From positions 3,906,001-3,970,000 of the forward strand of contig CP073016.1 in NCBI GenBank assembly GCA_025370075.1: DNA of 64,000 nt, in the 5' to 3' direction. Source of the DNA: Chryseotalea sp. WA131a. GTDB taxonomy: Bacteria > Bacteroidota > Bacteroidia > Cytophagales > Cyclobacteriaceae. The notes beneath the pieces are model-generated. The model was not told where the DNA came from. It ran no database searches and saw nothing but the letters and a program-made list of their open reading frames with translations. Below are positions 16,702 to 25,313 of the stretch, in pieces. A program made the position numbers and the translations under genes. Position 1 is the stretch's first letter, and every line of letters begins with the position of its first letter.

Positions 16702-18486
16702 TTGCTGGTTCAAAAAAGACAAATTCACTTGGCTAGTTGTAGTCTCCGTACGCTTTATTTTTTAGCACTGTTGTTGGTGGGCACGGGCGCTTTGGCACAA
16801 CGCGATAAAAAGAAAAAACCAACCGATTTGTCAGAGGCCGCCAAGTGGGTGGAGGCCGAGGCCGCCTTTACCGAAGGCGAAAAATATTATGTGCTGGAAG
16901 ATTACTCAAAATCGCTTCTTTATTTTTTAAAAGCTTCCGAACTAAATCCAACCAATGCCGCCATCTATTTTAAATTGGCCGATGTGCTTTCTAAAAGCGA
17001 ACGAGATGAAGATGTTAAGAAAGCAGCCGTCAATATTGAACAAGCCATCCGAATCGACAGAAAAAATCAATACTTCTATCAACTTGCCGTAGCCATCTAC
17101 AACCGATTGGGCAACTTTGCTAAATCGGCTAGCACTATTGAAAGTTTAATGAAGGAGGTGCCAGGTAATGAAGACCAGCTTTATGAACTGGCTGCCATTT
17201 ATTTGTTTGACCGAAAGGAAGAAGAGGCCATTAAAATTTATAACCGTGCCGAATCATTTTTTGGGATCACCGAAACATCAAGCTTACAAAAGCAACACAT
17301 TTTTTTAGATCAAGGAAGAATTAATGAAGCATTTGCCGAGGGAGAAAAATTGATTCGCGCTTTTCCTGAAGAGGAGCGTTATGTTTTGGCGTATGCAGAA
17401 ATGCTTTCACAAAACAACCAACGAGACAAGGGGATTTTCACCTTGGAAAATTACTTGAGAGAAAATGCTGAATCGTCAGGCGCCAAAATGTTGTTGGCTG
17501 GTTTTTACCGTGATGGCGGGCAAGAAGCGAAAGCCACTCAATTGATGGAAAGCATTTTCGATGATCCACATACCAATGTAAACAATAAAGTGATTATGCT
17601 TGGTGCGCTGCAAGCAGACTTGGCTCAGAAAAAGCAACAAAAGGAAAATGCACAGTCGCTTCAAGAACTTTTGGTGAAATTATTTGAAAAGGCCGAGAAG
17701 GATTCTCCTACTGACGCTACTTTGCAAATGGTAGGGGGTGATATTTACATTACTATAGAACAACCCACAATAGCCAAAGCACATTATGCAAAAGCTGCGC
17801 GCTTTGGTATCACTAATTTTGAAGCTTGGCAAAGGCTGTTGTATCTAGAAACGGAAGCCAACGAATTAGATAGTGTGATTCAGCATGCCGATCAGGCACT
17901 TGAGTATTTCCCGAATCAATCCATGGTCTATTATTTTAAAGGGTATGCGCACTTGCGCAAACGAGAATTCTCTTATGCGGTCAACTCCCTGGAACAAGCG
18001 AAAAAGTTGTCTACCTCCAATCCGGGAGTGGTCATGGAAGTAAACGCGTGGTTGGGCGATGCTTACCAAGCGCTGAAGCAATACGATAAATCAGCGAAGT
18101 CTTACGAAGAAGTATTAGCCACCAATCCTGATAATGACATTGTGCTGAATAATTACAGCTACTACTTGGCTTTGCGGAAAGCGGATTTAGAAAAAGCGGA
18201 AAGAATGTCCACCCAGTTGGTTAAGAAGCATCCTGAAAACGCTGCTTATTTAGATACACACGCATGGGTATTGTATTCGCGCGAAAAATACCGTGAAGCA
18301 AAAAAAATTATGGAAAAGGCCATTCAAACGGGCAATGCTTCTGCAGCCCACTTTGAACACTATGGTGATATTCTTTTTAAATTGGGTGATGTGGAGGCTG
18401 CGGTAGCGCAATGGAAGAAAGCAAAGACACTCGACCAGAACAATGAGTTTATAGACAAAAAAATTGCCAACCGAAAAATATTGTAA
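16702..18486 (+). CDS. Secreted tetratricopeptide-repeat protein
   Basis: 594 residues from a TTG at 16702; no ATG lies in frame before the signal peptide, and another TTG at 16729 is possible. A hydrophobic signal (LYFLALLLVGTGALAQ) leads to a Lys-rich mature end. At least ten TPR units follow (SKSLLYFLKASELNPTNAAIYFKLADV, AKSYEEVLATNPDNDIVLNNYSYYLA, AKKIMEKAIQTGNASAAHFEHYGDILF). TPR scaffolds hold protein complexes; the adjacent DUF4292 lipoprotein and M23 protein suggest a role at the envelope (inference). The DUF4292 start follows the stop by one base. Confidence 0.88.
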   Translation: MLVQKRQIHLASCSLRTLYFLALLLVGTGALAQRDKKKKPTDLSEAAKWVEAEAAFTEGEKYYVLEDYSKSLLYFLKASELNPTNAAIYFKLADVLSKSERDEDVKKAAVNIEQAIRIDRKNQYFYQLAVAIYNRLGNFAKSASTIESLMKEVPGNEDQLYELAAIYLFDRKEEEAIKIYNRAESFFGITETSSLQKQHIFLDQGRINEAFAEGEKLIRAFPEEERYVLAYAEMLSQNNQRDKGIFTLENYLRENAESSGAKMLLAGFYRDGGQEAKATQLMESIFDDPHTNVNNKVIMLGALQADLAQKKQQKENAQSLQELLVKLFEKAEKDSPTDATLQMVGGDIYITIEQPTIAKAHYAKAARFGITNFEAWQRLLYLETEANELDSVIQHADQALEYFPNQSMVYYFKGYAHLRKREFSYAVNSLEQAKKLSTSNPGVVMEVNAWLGDAYQALKQYDKSAKSYEEVLATNPDNDIVLNNYSYYLALRKADLEKAERMSTQLVKKHPENAAYLDTHAWVLYSREKYREAKKIMEKAIQTGNASAAHFEHYGDILFKLGDVEAAVAQWKKAKTLDQNNEFIDKKIANRKIL

Positions 18487-18487
18487 C

Positions 18488-19252
18488 GTGCGATTATATT
18501 CCTCCATCAAAACGGGTATCTGCTCGCTAGGTTTAGCAGGGTTGTTGCTTCTGAGCAGTTGTAGCAGAAAAGTGATACCCGTAGCGCCTCCCGCTGCCAG
18601 CATCGATATTCAAGAAATTGATTTTGAATATTTGCATGGCAAAGCGCGATTATCTTATCGCGACAATACCAGAGAACGCGAGGTAAAGGCAAACATCCGC
18701 ATCCGAAAAGACAGCGTGATTTGGATGTCGTTCTCTGTCATTGGTGTGCAAGGTGGCAAAGCGTTGATCAATAAAGACTCCATCACTATTTTGAGTAATG
18801 TGGAGAAGGAATATTATGTATTTGATTATGCTGAGCTTTCGAAGCGTTTTAATTTTAAAATTAATTACTATGTTATTCAGTCGGCCATGTTGGGGAATCC
18901 CATTGTGCCCAAAAGCCCCGATGATCGAATCACCACAAATGAAACCTATAATCAGCTAACCCAACAGATAGGTTTGGTTTCCATCAAGAACCAAATTAAC
19001 AAGACCTCCAAGAAACTAGAACAGGTTGAATTAAATGAATCAGCTACCGGTAATCTACTGAAAATCAATTACGCTGATTTTCAACCCGTGGGCGAAAAAC
19101 TTTTTCCGTATAAAAGTGTAATTGATATTCTCTACAAGAGCGTTAAGGGTTTGGTGAACAATACCATCGTAATTGAATATAACAAAGCCGAGGTGGGTGA
19201 TAAAGAGCTGCGTTTCCCATTCAAGATACCGAATCGCTATGACCGCAGGTAA
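18488..19252 (+). CDS. DUF4292 family outer-membrane lipoprotein
   Basis: I take the GTG at 18488, one base after the TPR stop; a TTG at 18464 would overlap the upstream gene. The protein has a lipoprotein signal (LGLAGLLLLSSCSRK) with lipobox LSSC. The remaining ~220 residues are rich in beta-strands (KARLSYRDNTREREVKANIRIRKDSVIWMSF) as in DUF4292, which resembles LolB/LolA-like half-barrels. Position between a TPR protein and an EnvC-like protein, with a 14-bp overlap into the latter, is the conserved Bacteroidota arrangement. A lipid or lipoprotein carrier role is a guess from fold resemblance only. Confidence 0.85.
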   Translation: MRLYSSIKTGICSLGLAGLLLLSSCSRKVIPVAPPAASIDIQEIDFEYLHGKARLSYRDNTREREVKANIRIRKDSVIWMSFSVIGVQGGKALINKDSITILSNVEKEYYVFDYAELSKRFNFKINYYVIQSAMLGNPIVPKSPDDRITTNETYNQLTQQIGLVSIKNQINKTSKKLEQVELNESATGNLLKINYADFQPVGEKLFPYKSVIDILYKSVKGLVNNTIVIEYNKAEVGDKELRFPFKIPNRYDRR

Positions 19253-20477
19253 GCCTATTTTTTTTGCCCTTGTATTTTTTTGCTCGGTCTCTCTCTATGC
19301 CCAAAAAACAAAGACGCAACTGCAGCGCGAAAAGCAGGAGAACCTTGAAAAAATAAAGGAGACAGAACGCATTCTGACAGAAACGACTACCGAGAAGAAA
19401 AATTCCATTGGCGAATTGCGTGCGCTAAACAAACGAATTGAGCAACAAGAAGTGTTGATGGTTTCCATCAATTCTGAAATAGGGCTTTTGAATTACGACA
19501 TTGATGAGAATAATCAAATCATTGATGCGCTTTCGCATGATGTGGAAAAATTAAAGGAAGAATATGCATCCATGATTTTTGCGGCACAAAAAGCGAGCGG
19601 TAAAATTGATAAGCTTACTTTTTTGTTTTCGGCCACTTCTTTCGACCAATTAATGATGCGTTTAAAGTACATGGAGCAATACGGTAAAGCCAGGCAAGAA
19701 CAAGGCGAGGCGATTGCTCGTGTGCAAAAAGTACTGGGCGACCAAGTGAGACAAATTGAAGCTAGGCGACAAGAAAAACAAAGCCTATTGGATGAAGAAG
19801 AAAAGGAAAGTCAACAGCTATCAGGCCTTAAAAATAAAAAGAACACCTTGGTGAAATCGCTGGAGAAAGAAGAGAAACGACTCAAACGCGAATTGGCGGA
19901 TACCAAAAAAGCGGTGGCAGAGTTAGATGATTTGATTGCCAAACTTATCAAAGAAGAGATGGAACGGGCCATAGCCGAGGCCAAGCGCTTGCGAGAGCTA
20001 AAAGCCAAAGCCAATAAAAAGGCCGAAGAGGTAAAAGAAGAAGAGGATGCAGTTGCCAACATTGCTCTCTCCAATTCATTTGAAGAAAACAAAGCAAAAT
20101 TTCCGTGGCCTGCAAGTGGATTTATTTCTCAGCGCTTTGGAAGGCAGATGCACCCCGTATTAAAGGGTATTGTGATACAAAACGATGGTATTAACATTCA
20201 AACCAAGCAAGGCGAAGCGGTGAAAACTATCTTTGGTGGCGAAGTGAAAAGAGTTGCCTTAATTGGTGGCCTTGGTACGGCTGTCATCATTGGGCACGGA
20301 GAGTTTTTTACCGTTTATGCAGGGCTAAAGGAAGTAACAGTAAAAACAGGGCAGAAAGTATCTCCAAATACCGAACTCGGAAAGGTAATTGCTACGGGGG
20401 AAGGAATTTCAGAATTGCGCTTCCAAATTTTTAAGAACACCACGCCACTTGATCCGCAGCAGTGGTTGCGGAATTAA
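19239..20477 (+). CDS. EnvC-like murein hydrolase activator (coiled coil plus M23/LytM domain)
   Basis: The ATG at 19239 starts directly before a signal peptide (FFALVFFCSVSLYAQ) and gives 412 residues; the longer frame from 19173 lacks a signal at its end and is rejected. Residues ~25-270 are a long coiled coil (many E, K, Q, R), and the C-terminal ~130 residues are an M23 (LytM) domain beginning FPWPASGFISQRFGRQMHP. The usual zinc ligands look degenerate: the HxxxD motif is replaced around GIVIQNDGINIQ and the HxH stretch is reduced to GHGEFFTVYAG. This fits EnvC-type activators, which do not cleave peptidoglycan themselves but switch on amidases at division. It overlaps the DUF4292 gene by 14 bp and is closed by a strong terminator. 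Confidence 0.88.
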   Translation: MTAGKPIFFALVFFCSVSLYAQKTKTQLQREKQENLEKIKETERILTETTTEKKNSIGELRALNKRIEQQEVLMVSINSEIGLLNYDIDENNQIIDALSHDVEKLKEEYASMIFAAQKASGKIDKLTFLFSATSFDQLMMRLKYMEQYGKARQEQGEAIARVQKVLGDQVRQIEARRQEKQSLLDEEEKESQQLSGLKNKKNTLVKSLEKEEKRLKRELADTKKAVAELDDLIAKLIKEEMERAIAEAKRLRELKAKANKKAEEVKEEEDAVANIALSNSFEENKAKFPWPASGFISQRFGRQMHPVLKGIVIQNDGINIQTKQGEAVKTIFGGEVKRVALIGGLGTAVIIGHGEFFTVYAGLKEVTVKTGQKVSPNTELGKVIATGEGISELRFQIFKNTTPLDPQQWLRN

Positions 20478-20485
20478 CTGGAATA

Positions 20486-20514
20486 AAAAAGGCGGGCTCC
20501 TCAGCCCGCCTTTA
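20486..20514 (+). terminator. Strong hairpin terminator (bidirectional)
   Basis: Stem ggcgggct / agcccgcc with a 4-nt loop, flanked by an A-run on the left and TTT on the right, so it can act in both directions. It sits 10 bp after the M23 stop and separates this operon from the convergent clpB. Confidence 0.9.
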
Positions 20515-20649
20515 CCCCAAAACCACCCCGCGCGCAGCGCGAGATGAACCCCACAAAACATCCTTGATCTTACGCAAGGACTTATCTTTATCCACCGTAG
20601 CTTAAGCGTAGGTGATTCATGTTTTTTTGATTCTTTCTTTAACTCATTT

Positions 20650-23265
20650 TTAATCTAGTGCTACAGCATTTGTAACATTAACGAAATCAAATTCAACTTC
20701 GTTTTTTAATTCAACGTAAATAATTGAATCCTTGTTCACTTTGCCTGCTAAAATTTGCTTCGACAGCTCATTTAAAATTTCGCGCTGCATCACTCGCTTC
20801 AAAGGCCGTGCCCCAAATTGCGGATCAAAACCAAGTTTTGCTAATCTGTCTAACGCTTCGTCTGAAATTTCCAGCTTTACGCCACTTTCCATTAAACGTT
20901 TTTGGATTTGCTTAAATTGTATTTCAGTTACTTTTCGAATGTCTTTTTTTGTTAACGGCCTAAACATGATGATTTCATCAATTCGGTTGATAAACTCTGG
21001 CCGAACGGATTTCTTTAAAAATTCAAGCACTTGATCTTTAGTCGTTTCGATTACCTCAAAATAATTTTCGTCCGTTATTTTTTCAAAATTCTCTTGAATG
21101 ATAGCCGATCCAATGTTGGTTGTCATGATAATGATCGTGTTCTTAAAGTTTGCTATCCGACCTTTATTGTCGGTTAGGCGACCTTCGTCCAGCACCTGCA
21201 ATAAAATATTGAACACATCGGGGTGAGCTTTTTCAATTTCGTCCAGCAAAATCACCGAATACGGTTTCCTTCGCACGGCTTCCGTCAATTGCCCGCCTTC
21301 ATCATACCCAACATAGCCGGGGGGCGCACCAATCAATCGGCTCACGCTGTGCCGCTCTTGATACTCGCTCATATCTATGCGCACCATGGCGTTGTCATCG
21401 TTAAACAAATAATCGGCCAGTGCTTTCGATAATTCTGTTTTGCCCACGCCTGTGGTGCCCATGAATATAAATGAACCAATTGGGCGCTTTGGATCTTGCA
21501 ATCCCGCACGACTTCTGCGCACCGCGTCACTCAGTGCTTTAATGGCTTCTTCCTGGCCAGCCACACGCTTGCTCAACTCTTGCTCTAGCGATAACAATTT
21601 TTCGCGTTCGCTTTGCAACATTTTTGAAACAGGTATGCCCGTCCACTTGGCAACAATTTCGGCAATGTCTTCGCTGTCTACTTCTTCTTTTAAGAGTGAA
21701 TCTTCTTTTTGCATTTCTTTAATGCGCAATTGCATTTCTTTGATTCGCTTCTCGGCCTCTACCATTTTTCCATACCGTATCTCTGCTACTTTTCCGTAGT
21801 CGCCAGCTTTTTCGGCATGCTCTGCTTCTAGTTTTAATTTTTCCATCGCCTCTTTTTCCCACCGAATGCCCTGCACCACTTCCTTTTCACTTTCCCACTT
21901 TGCTTTCAGTGAATTGCGTTGTTCCGAAAGTTCTGCAATGTCCTTGCTTAACACTGCTTCTTTGTCTTTGTCTTTTTCCCTGCGAATGGCTTCGCGCTCA
22001 ATTTCTAACTGCATGATCTTGCGGTTGAGTTCGTCCAATTCTTCAGGCAGCGAATCCATTTCCAACCGAAGTTTCGAGGCCGCTTCATCCATCAAGTCAA
22101 TTGCCTTGTCGGGAAGAAAGCGATCGGAGATATAACGGCTCGAAAGTTCAACAGCAGAAATTACCGCATCGTCTTTTATCCGAACACCATGGTGCAATTC
22201 GTATTTGTCTTTGATCCCCCGAAGGATTGAAATAGAATCTTCCACCGATGGCTCGTCTACCATCACTGCTTGAAACCTGCGCTCTAAGGCTTTATCTTTT
22301 TCAATATATTTTTGATATTCCTTTAATGTTGTAGCCCCAATTGCATGGAGTTCACCACGAGCCAAAGCAGGTTTCAAAAGATTAGCGGCATCCATCGCAC
22401 CTTCGCCACCGCCCGCACCAATCAAGGTGTGGATTTCATCAATGAACAAAATTATTTCTCCGTTCGAGTCGGTTACTTCTTTGATGACGGCTTTCAATCG
22501 TTCTTCAAACTCGCCCTTGTATTTGGCACCCGCCACCAGCAAACCCATATCAAGCGAAATCAAGATTTTGCTTTTTAGGTTTTCGGGCACATCGCCATTC
22601 ACAATGCGCTGTGCCATACCTTCTACGATGGCGGTTTTGCCAACACCGGGCTCGCCTAATAGAATTGGATTGTTTTTGGTTCTACGTGATAAGATTTGCA
22701 GCACACGCCTGATCTCTTCATCGCGTCCGATCACTGGATCGATTTTACCTTTCTTTGCTAATTCGTTTAAGTTTTTGGAATAGCGCTCCAACGATTTGTA
22801 TTTCGCTTCTGCATTTTGGTCTTTCACTGTAGCCCCACCGCGCAATTCTTGAATAGCTTTGATGAGGCTTTTTCGTTCGAAGCCAACATCTTTTAGGAGA
22901 CTACCTACTTTGTCTTTTGTTTGTAGCAATGCCAACAGCAAATGCTCCACGGCTACATACTCATCTTTAAATTCAATGAGCTCTTTTTCTGCATTTTGCA
23001 AAACGGTGTTGGCCGCATTGGATAAATAAGATTGTTGACCTGAAACTTTTGGGTACGAGTTTATAATTTCATCTAACTTTGAATGTAGAATGCTTTCATT
23101 GATGTTCAGCTTTTTGAAAACATAATTGGTTACGTTCTCATCTGTTTCAATAATCGCTTTCAATAAATGCCCCGGCTCAATTGCTTGTTGTTGCAAGCCG
23201 GAAGCAATCTCAGACGACTTTTGCAAAGCCTCTTGCGATTTGATGTTGAATTTATCGAAGTTCAT
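20650..23265 (-). CDS. clpB: ATP-dependent disaggregase ClpB
   Basis: 871 residues, the standard length. Hexameric AAA+ chaperone that pulls apart protein aggregates together with DnaK/DnaJ/GrpE (dnaJ and grpE are in this window at 37.7-39.9 kb). Order: Clp-N double repeat (1-145), first AAA domain with Walker A GEPGVGKT (~205-212), the ClpB-specific M-domain coiled coil (~405-525), second AAA domain with GTTGVGKT (~601-608), and the C-terminal D2-small domain. Walker B is visible as ILFIDEIHTLIGAGG. No ClpP-binding IGF/L loop is apparent, which fits ClpB rather than ClpA/C. Convergent with the M23 gene; an upstream AT-rich 150 bp separates it from the divergent glycogen synthase. Confidence 0.97.
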   Translation of the reverse strand: MNFDKFNIKSQEALQKSSEIASGLQQQAIEPGHLLKAIIETDENVTNYVFKKLNINESILHSKLDEIINSYPKVSGQQSYLSNAANTVLQNAEKELIEFKDEYVAVEHLLLALLQTKDKVGSLLKDVGFERKSLIKAIQELRGGATVKDQNAEAKYKSLERYSKNLNELAKKGKIDPVIGRDEEIRRVLQILSRRTKNNPILLGEPGVGKTAIVEGMAQRIVNGDVPENLKSKILISLDMGLLVAGAKYKGEFEERLKAVIKEVTDSNGEIILFIDEIHTLIGAGGGEGAMDAANLLKPALARGELHAIGATTLKEYQKYIEKDKALERRFQAVMVDEPSVEDSISILRGIKDKYELHHGVRIKDDAVISAVELSSRYISDRFLPDKAIDLMDEAASKLRLEMDSLPEELDELNRKIMQLEIEREAIRREKDKDKEAVLSKDIAELSEQRNSLKAKWESEKEVVQGIRWEKEAMEKLKLEAEHAEKAGDYGKVAEIRYGKMVEAEKRIKEMQLRIKEMQKEDSLLKEEVDSEDIAEIVAKWTGIPVSKMLQSEREKLLSLEQELSKRVAGQEEAIKALSDAVRRSRAGLQDPKRPIGSFIFMGTTGVGKTELSKALADYLFNDDNAMVRIDMSEYQERHSVSRLIGAPPGYVGYDEGGQLTEAVRRKPYSVILLDEIEKAHPDVFNILLQVLDEGRLTDNKGRIANFKNTIIIMTTNIGSAIIQENFEKITDENYFEVIETTKDQVLEFLKKSVRPEFINRIDEIIMFRPLTKKDIRKVTEIQFKQIQKRLMESGVKLEISDEALDRLAKLGFDPQFGARPLKRVMQREILNELSKQILAGKVNKDSIIYVELKNEVEFDFVNVTNAVALD

Positions 23266-23417
23266 ATGGGTAGTGATTAATTTTAATCGTCTGATTTTGC
23301 TCTAATAAACCATTCGGTATCAAATAAGTGTCCATCTAAATTTAGTCAAGCTTTTAAGAAAAATTGTCATTAAATTGAAGTGAATTCATCCAGCAACGGC
23401 CAAATTGACTTTGAAGT

Positions 23418-25262
23418 ATGACAAAAAAAGCGTCAAATAAATCAAGTAGTAGATCAGCCACCTTATTAATTGAAGTAGCTTGGGAAGTGTGCAATCAAGT
23501 AGGAGGAATCTATACGGTTATTCGCTCGAAGGCACCCGCTATGATGCAGAATCATTCAGGGAACTATTGCATGGTAGGGCCATACCTTAATAAAAACATT
23601 CAAGCGGAATTGGAACCGATTGATGATGGCTCTGATATTTTTGGAATGGCGGCTACTAACTTAAGCAAGAAAGGCTATGAAGTTGTGTATGCCGAGTGGC
23701 TCATTACGGGTAAACCCCGCGTAGTGTTGGTCAATCCAAATGCCATTGAGGAAAAAGCGATGAGCGTGATTAAATATTTGCTTTGGAAGAACCATCAAAT
23801 TGCGATACCGGAAGGCAACAAACTCATCGATCAAGTAATTGGGTTCGCTTACCTCACCAAATTATTTTTTGATGAAGTAGCTAAATTAATAACCACCGAT
23901 CAGCCGGTGATCGGACATTTTCATGAGTGGATGGCAGGCTTACCCATCTTGGATATCAAACGAGAAGCCCAACCAATCAAAACCATTTTTACTACCCATG
24001 CCACCCAATTGGGGCGACATCTTGCGATTAACTCGCCTTTGTTTTATGCTCACTTGCCTTTTTTTAAGTGGGAAGAGGAAGCCGGAAAATTTGGCGTGGC
24101 CACCGAAGCAGCGATTGAATATGGCTGTGTACAGCGGTGCGATGTGATGACCACCGTGAGCGATGTAACCGCGCGTGAGTGCAAACACTTATTGAGGCGA
24201 AAGCCAGATGTGGTGTTGCCCAATGGATTGAACATTCAACGGTTTGAGGCACTTCATGAATTTCAAAATTTGCATGCTCGCTACAAAGAGCAAATCCATC
24301 AGTTTGTGATGGGGCATTTTTTTCATTCGTATTCGTTCGATCTCAATAAAACCATTTACTTTTTTACTTCGGGCCGATACGAGTACAAGAACAAAGGTTT
24401 TGATTTAACGCTGGAGGCACTGGTGCATTTGAATGAACAACTGAAACGCGAGCAATCCGAATACACAGTGGTGATGTTTTTTGTAACGAAGCGTGAGTTC
24501 TATAGTATCAAACCAGAAGTATTGCAATCGCGGGCGGTGATGGAGGAAATCCGGCAAACGTGCGAATCAATAGAAAGACAAGTTGGCAAGCGATTGTTTT
24601 TTGAAAGCACCATGCGGCAAGACCACCGCCTGCCAAACTTGAATGAATTTGTGGACGAATATTGGAAGTTGCGGTACCGCAGAACGATCCAATCTTGGAA
24701 AGGTGGAAACAAATTGCCGTTGCCCGTTACGCACAAGTTGGTAAATGAAGAACAAGATGATATCATTCAGTTTTTGTTGAGAAGAAATCTTTTAAATAGC
24801 GAAGAAGACAAAGTAAAAATTGTTTATCATCCTGATTTCATCAACTCCACTAACCCATTATTTGGAATGGATTACGGGCAATTTGTGCGGGGTTGTCACT
24901 TAGGAATTTTCCCCAGTTATTACGAGCCGTGGGGTTACACACCGTTGGAGTGTATGGCGAGCGGTGTTCCAGCAGTAACCAGCGATCTTAGTGGATTCGG
25001 AGATTACTTGCTCAGCAATATGCCCGATCATGAAAAAAGCGGCATGTTTGTGGTGGAGCGTGGGAAACGTACATTCGATTGGAGTGCCAAGCAACTAGCG
25101 GCATTTTTGTATAAGTTTTTGATCCAAGAGAGACGAGAACGTATTCAGCAGCGTAACAAAGTAGAAAATTATTCCGAAGCATTTGATTGGAAGAATTTGA
25201 TTAAGTACTACGAAGAGGCGTATGAGTTGGCGCTCCGCCAAAGCCCATCTAGATCGGTCTGA
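23418..25262 (+). CDS. Glycogen synthase, GT3 (animal/fungal) type
   Basis: 614 residues. The N-terminal AWEVCNQVGGIYTVIRSKA is the nucleotide-sugar loop of GT3 glycogen synthases, and the C-terminal half carries the E-x7-E pair as Glu503 and Glu511 in YYEPWGYTPLECMASGVP. GT3 enzymes extend alpha-1,4-glucan from UDP-glucose; most bacteria use GT5 GlgA instead, while many Bacteroidota carry this eukaryote-like type. The regulatory Arg-rich and phosphorylated tails of the animal enzyme are absent. The start ATG at 23418 leads into a short Ser/Lys-rich tail. No other glycogen gene is nearby. Cytoplasmic. Confidence 0.9.
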   Translation: MTKKASNKSSSRSATLLIEVAWEVCNQVGGIYTVIRSKAPAMMQNHSGNYCMVGPYLNKNIQAELEPIDDGSDIFGMAATNLSKKGYEVVYAEWLITGKPRVVLVNPNAIEEKAMSVIKYLLWKNHQIAIPEGNKLIDQVIGFAYLTKLFFDEVAKLITTDQPVIGHFHEWMAGLPILDIKREAQPIKTIFTTHATQLGRHLAINSPLFYAHLPFFKWEEEAGKFGVATEAAIEYGCVQRCDVMTTVSDVTARECKHLLRRKPDVVLPNGLNIQRFEALHEFQNLHARYKEQIHQFVMGHFFHSYSFDLNKTIYFFTSGRYEYKNKGFDLTLEALVHLNEQLKREQSEYTVVMFFVTKREFYSIKPEVLQSRAVMEEIRQTCESIERQVGKRLFFESTMRQDHRLPNLNEFVDEYWKLRYRRTIQSWKGGNKLPLPVTHKLVNEEQDDIIQFLLRRNLLNSEEDKVKIVYHPDFINSTNPLFGMDYGQFVRGCHLGIFPSYYEPWGYTPLECMASGVPAVTSDLSGFGDYLLSNMPDHEKSGMFVVERGKRTFDWSAKQLAAFLYKFLIQERRERIQQRNKVENYSEAFDWKNLIKYYEEAYELALRQSPSRSV

Positions 25263-25313
25263 TTTTTTTGAATGAAGCTTCTTTTACTAATTTACGCATA
25301 ATTTAGAGATTTA

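Noticed and set aside
19173..19238. N-terminal extension of the M23 protein
   Set aside because: It overlaps DUF4292 codons and would bury the signal peptide; ATG 19239 is better.
20515..20649. Small hairpins after the M23 terminator (cgcgcagcgcg; taagcgtag region)
   Set aside because: Short imperfect stems without further support for an RNA gene.
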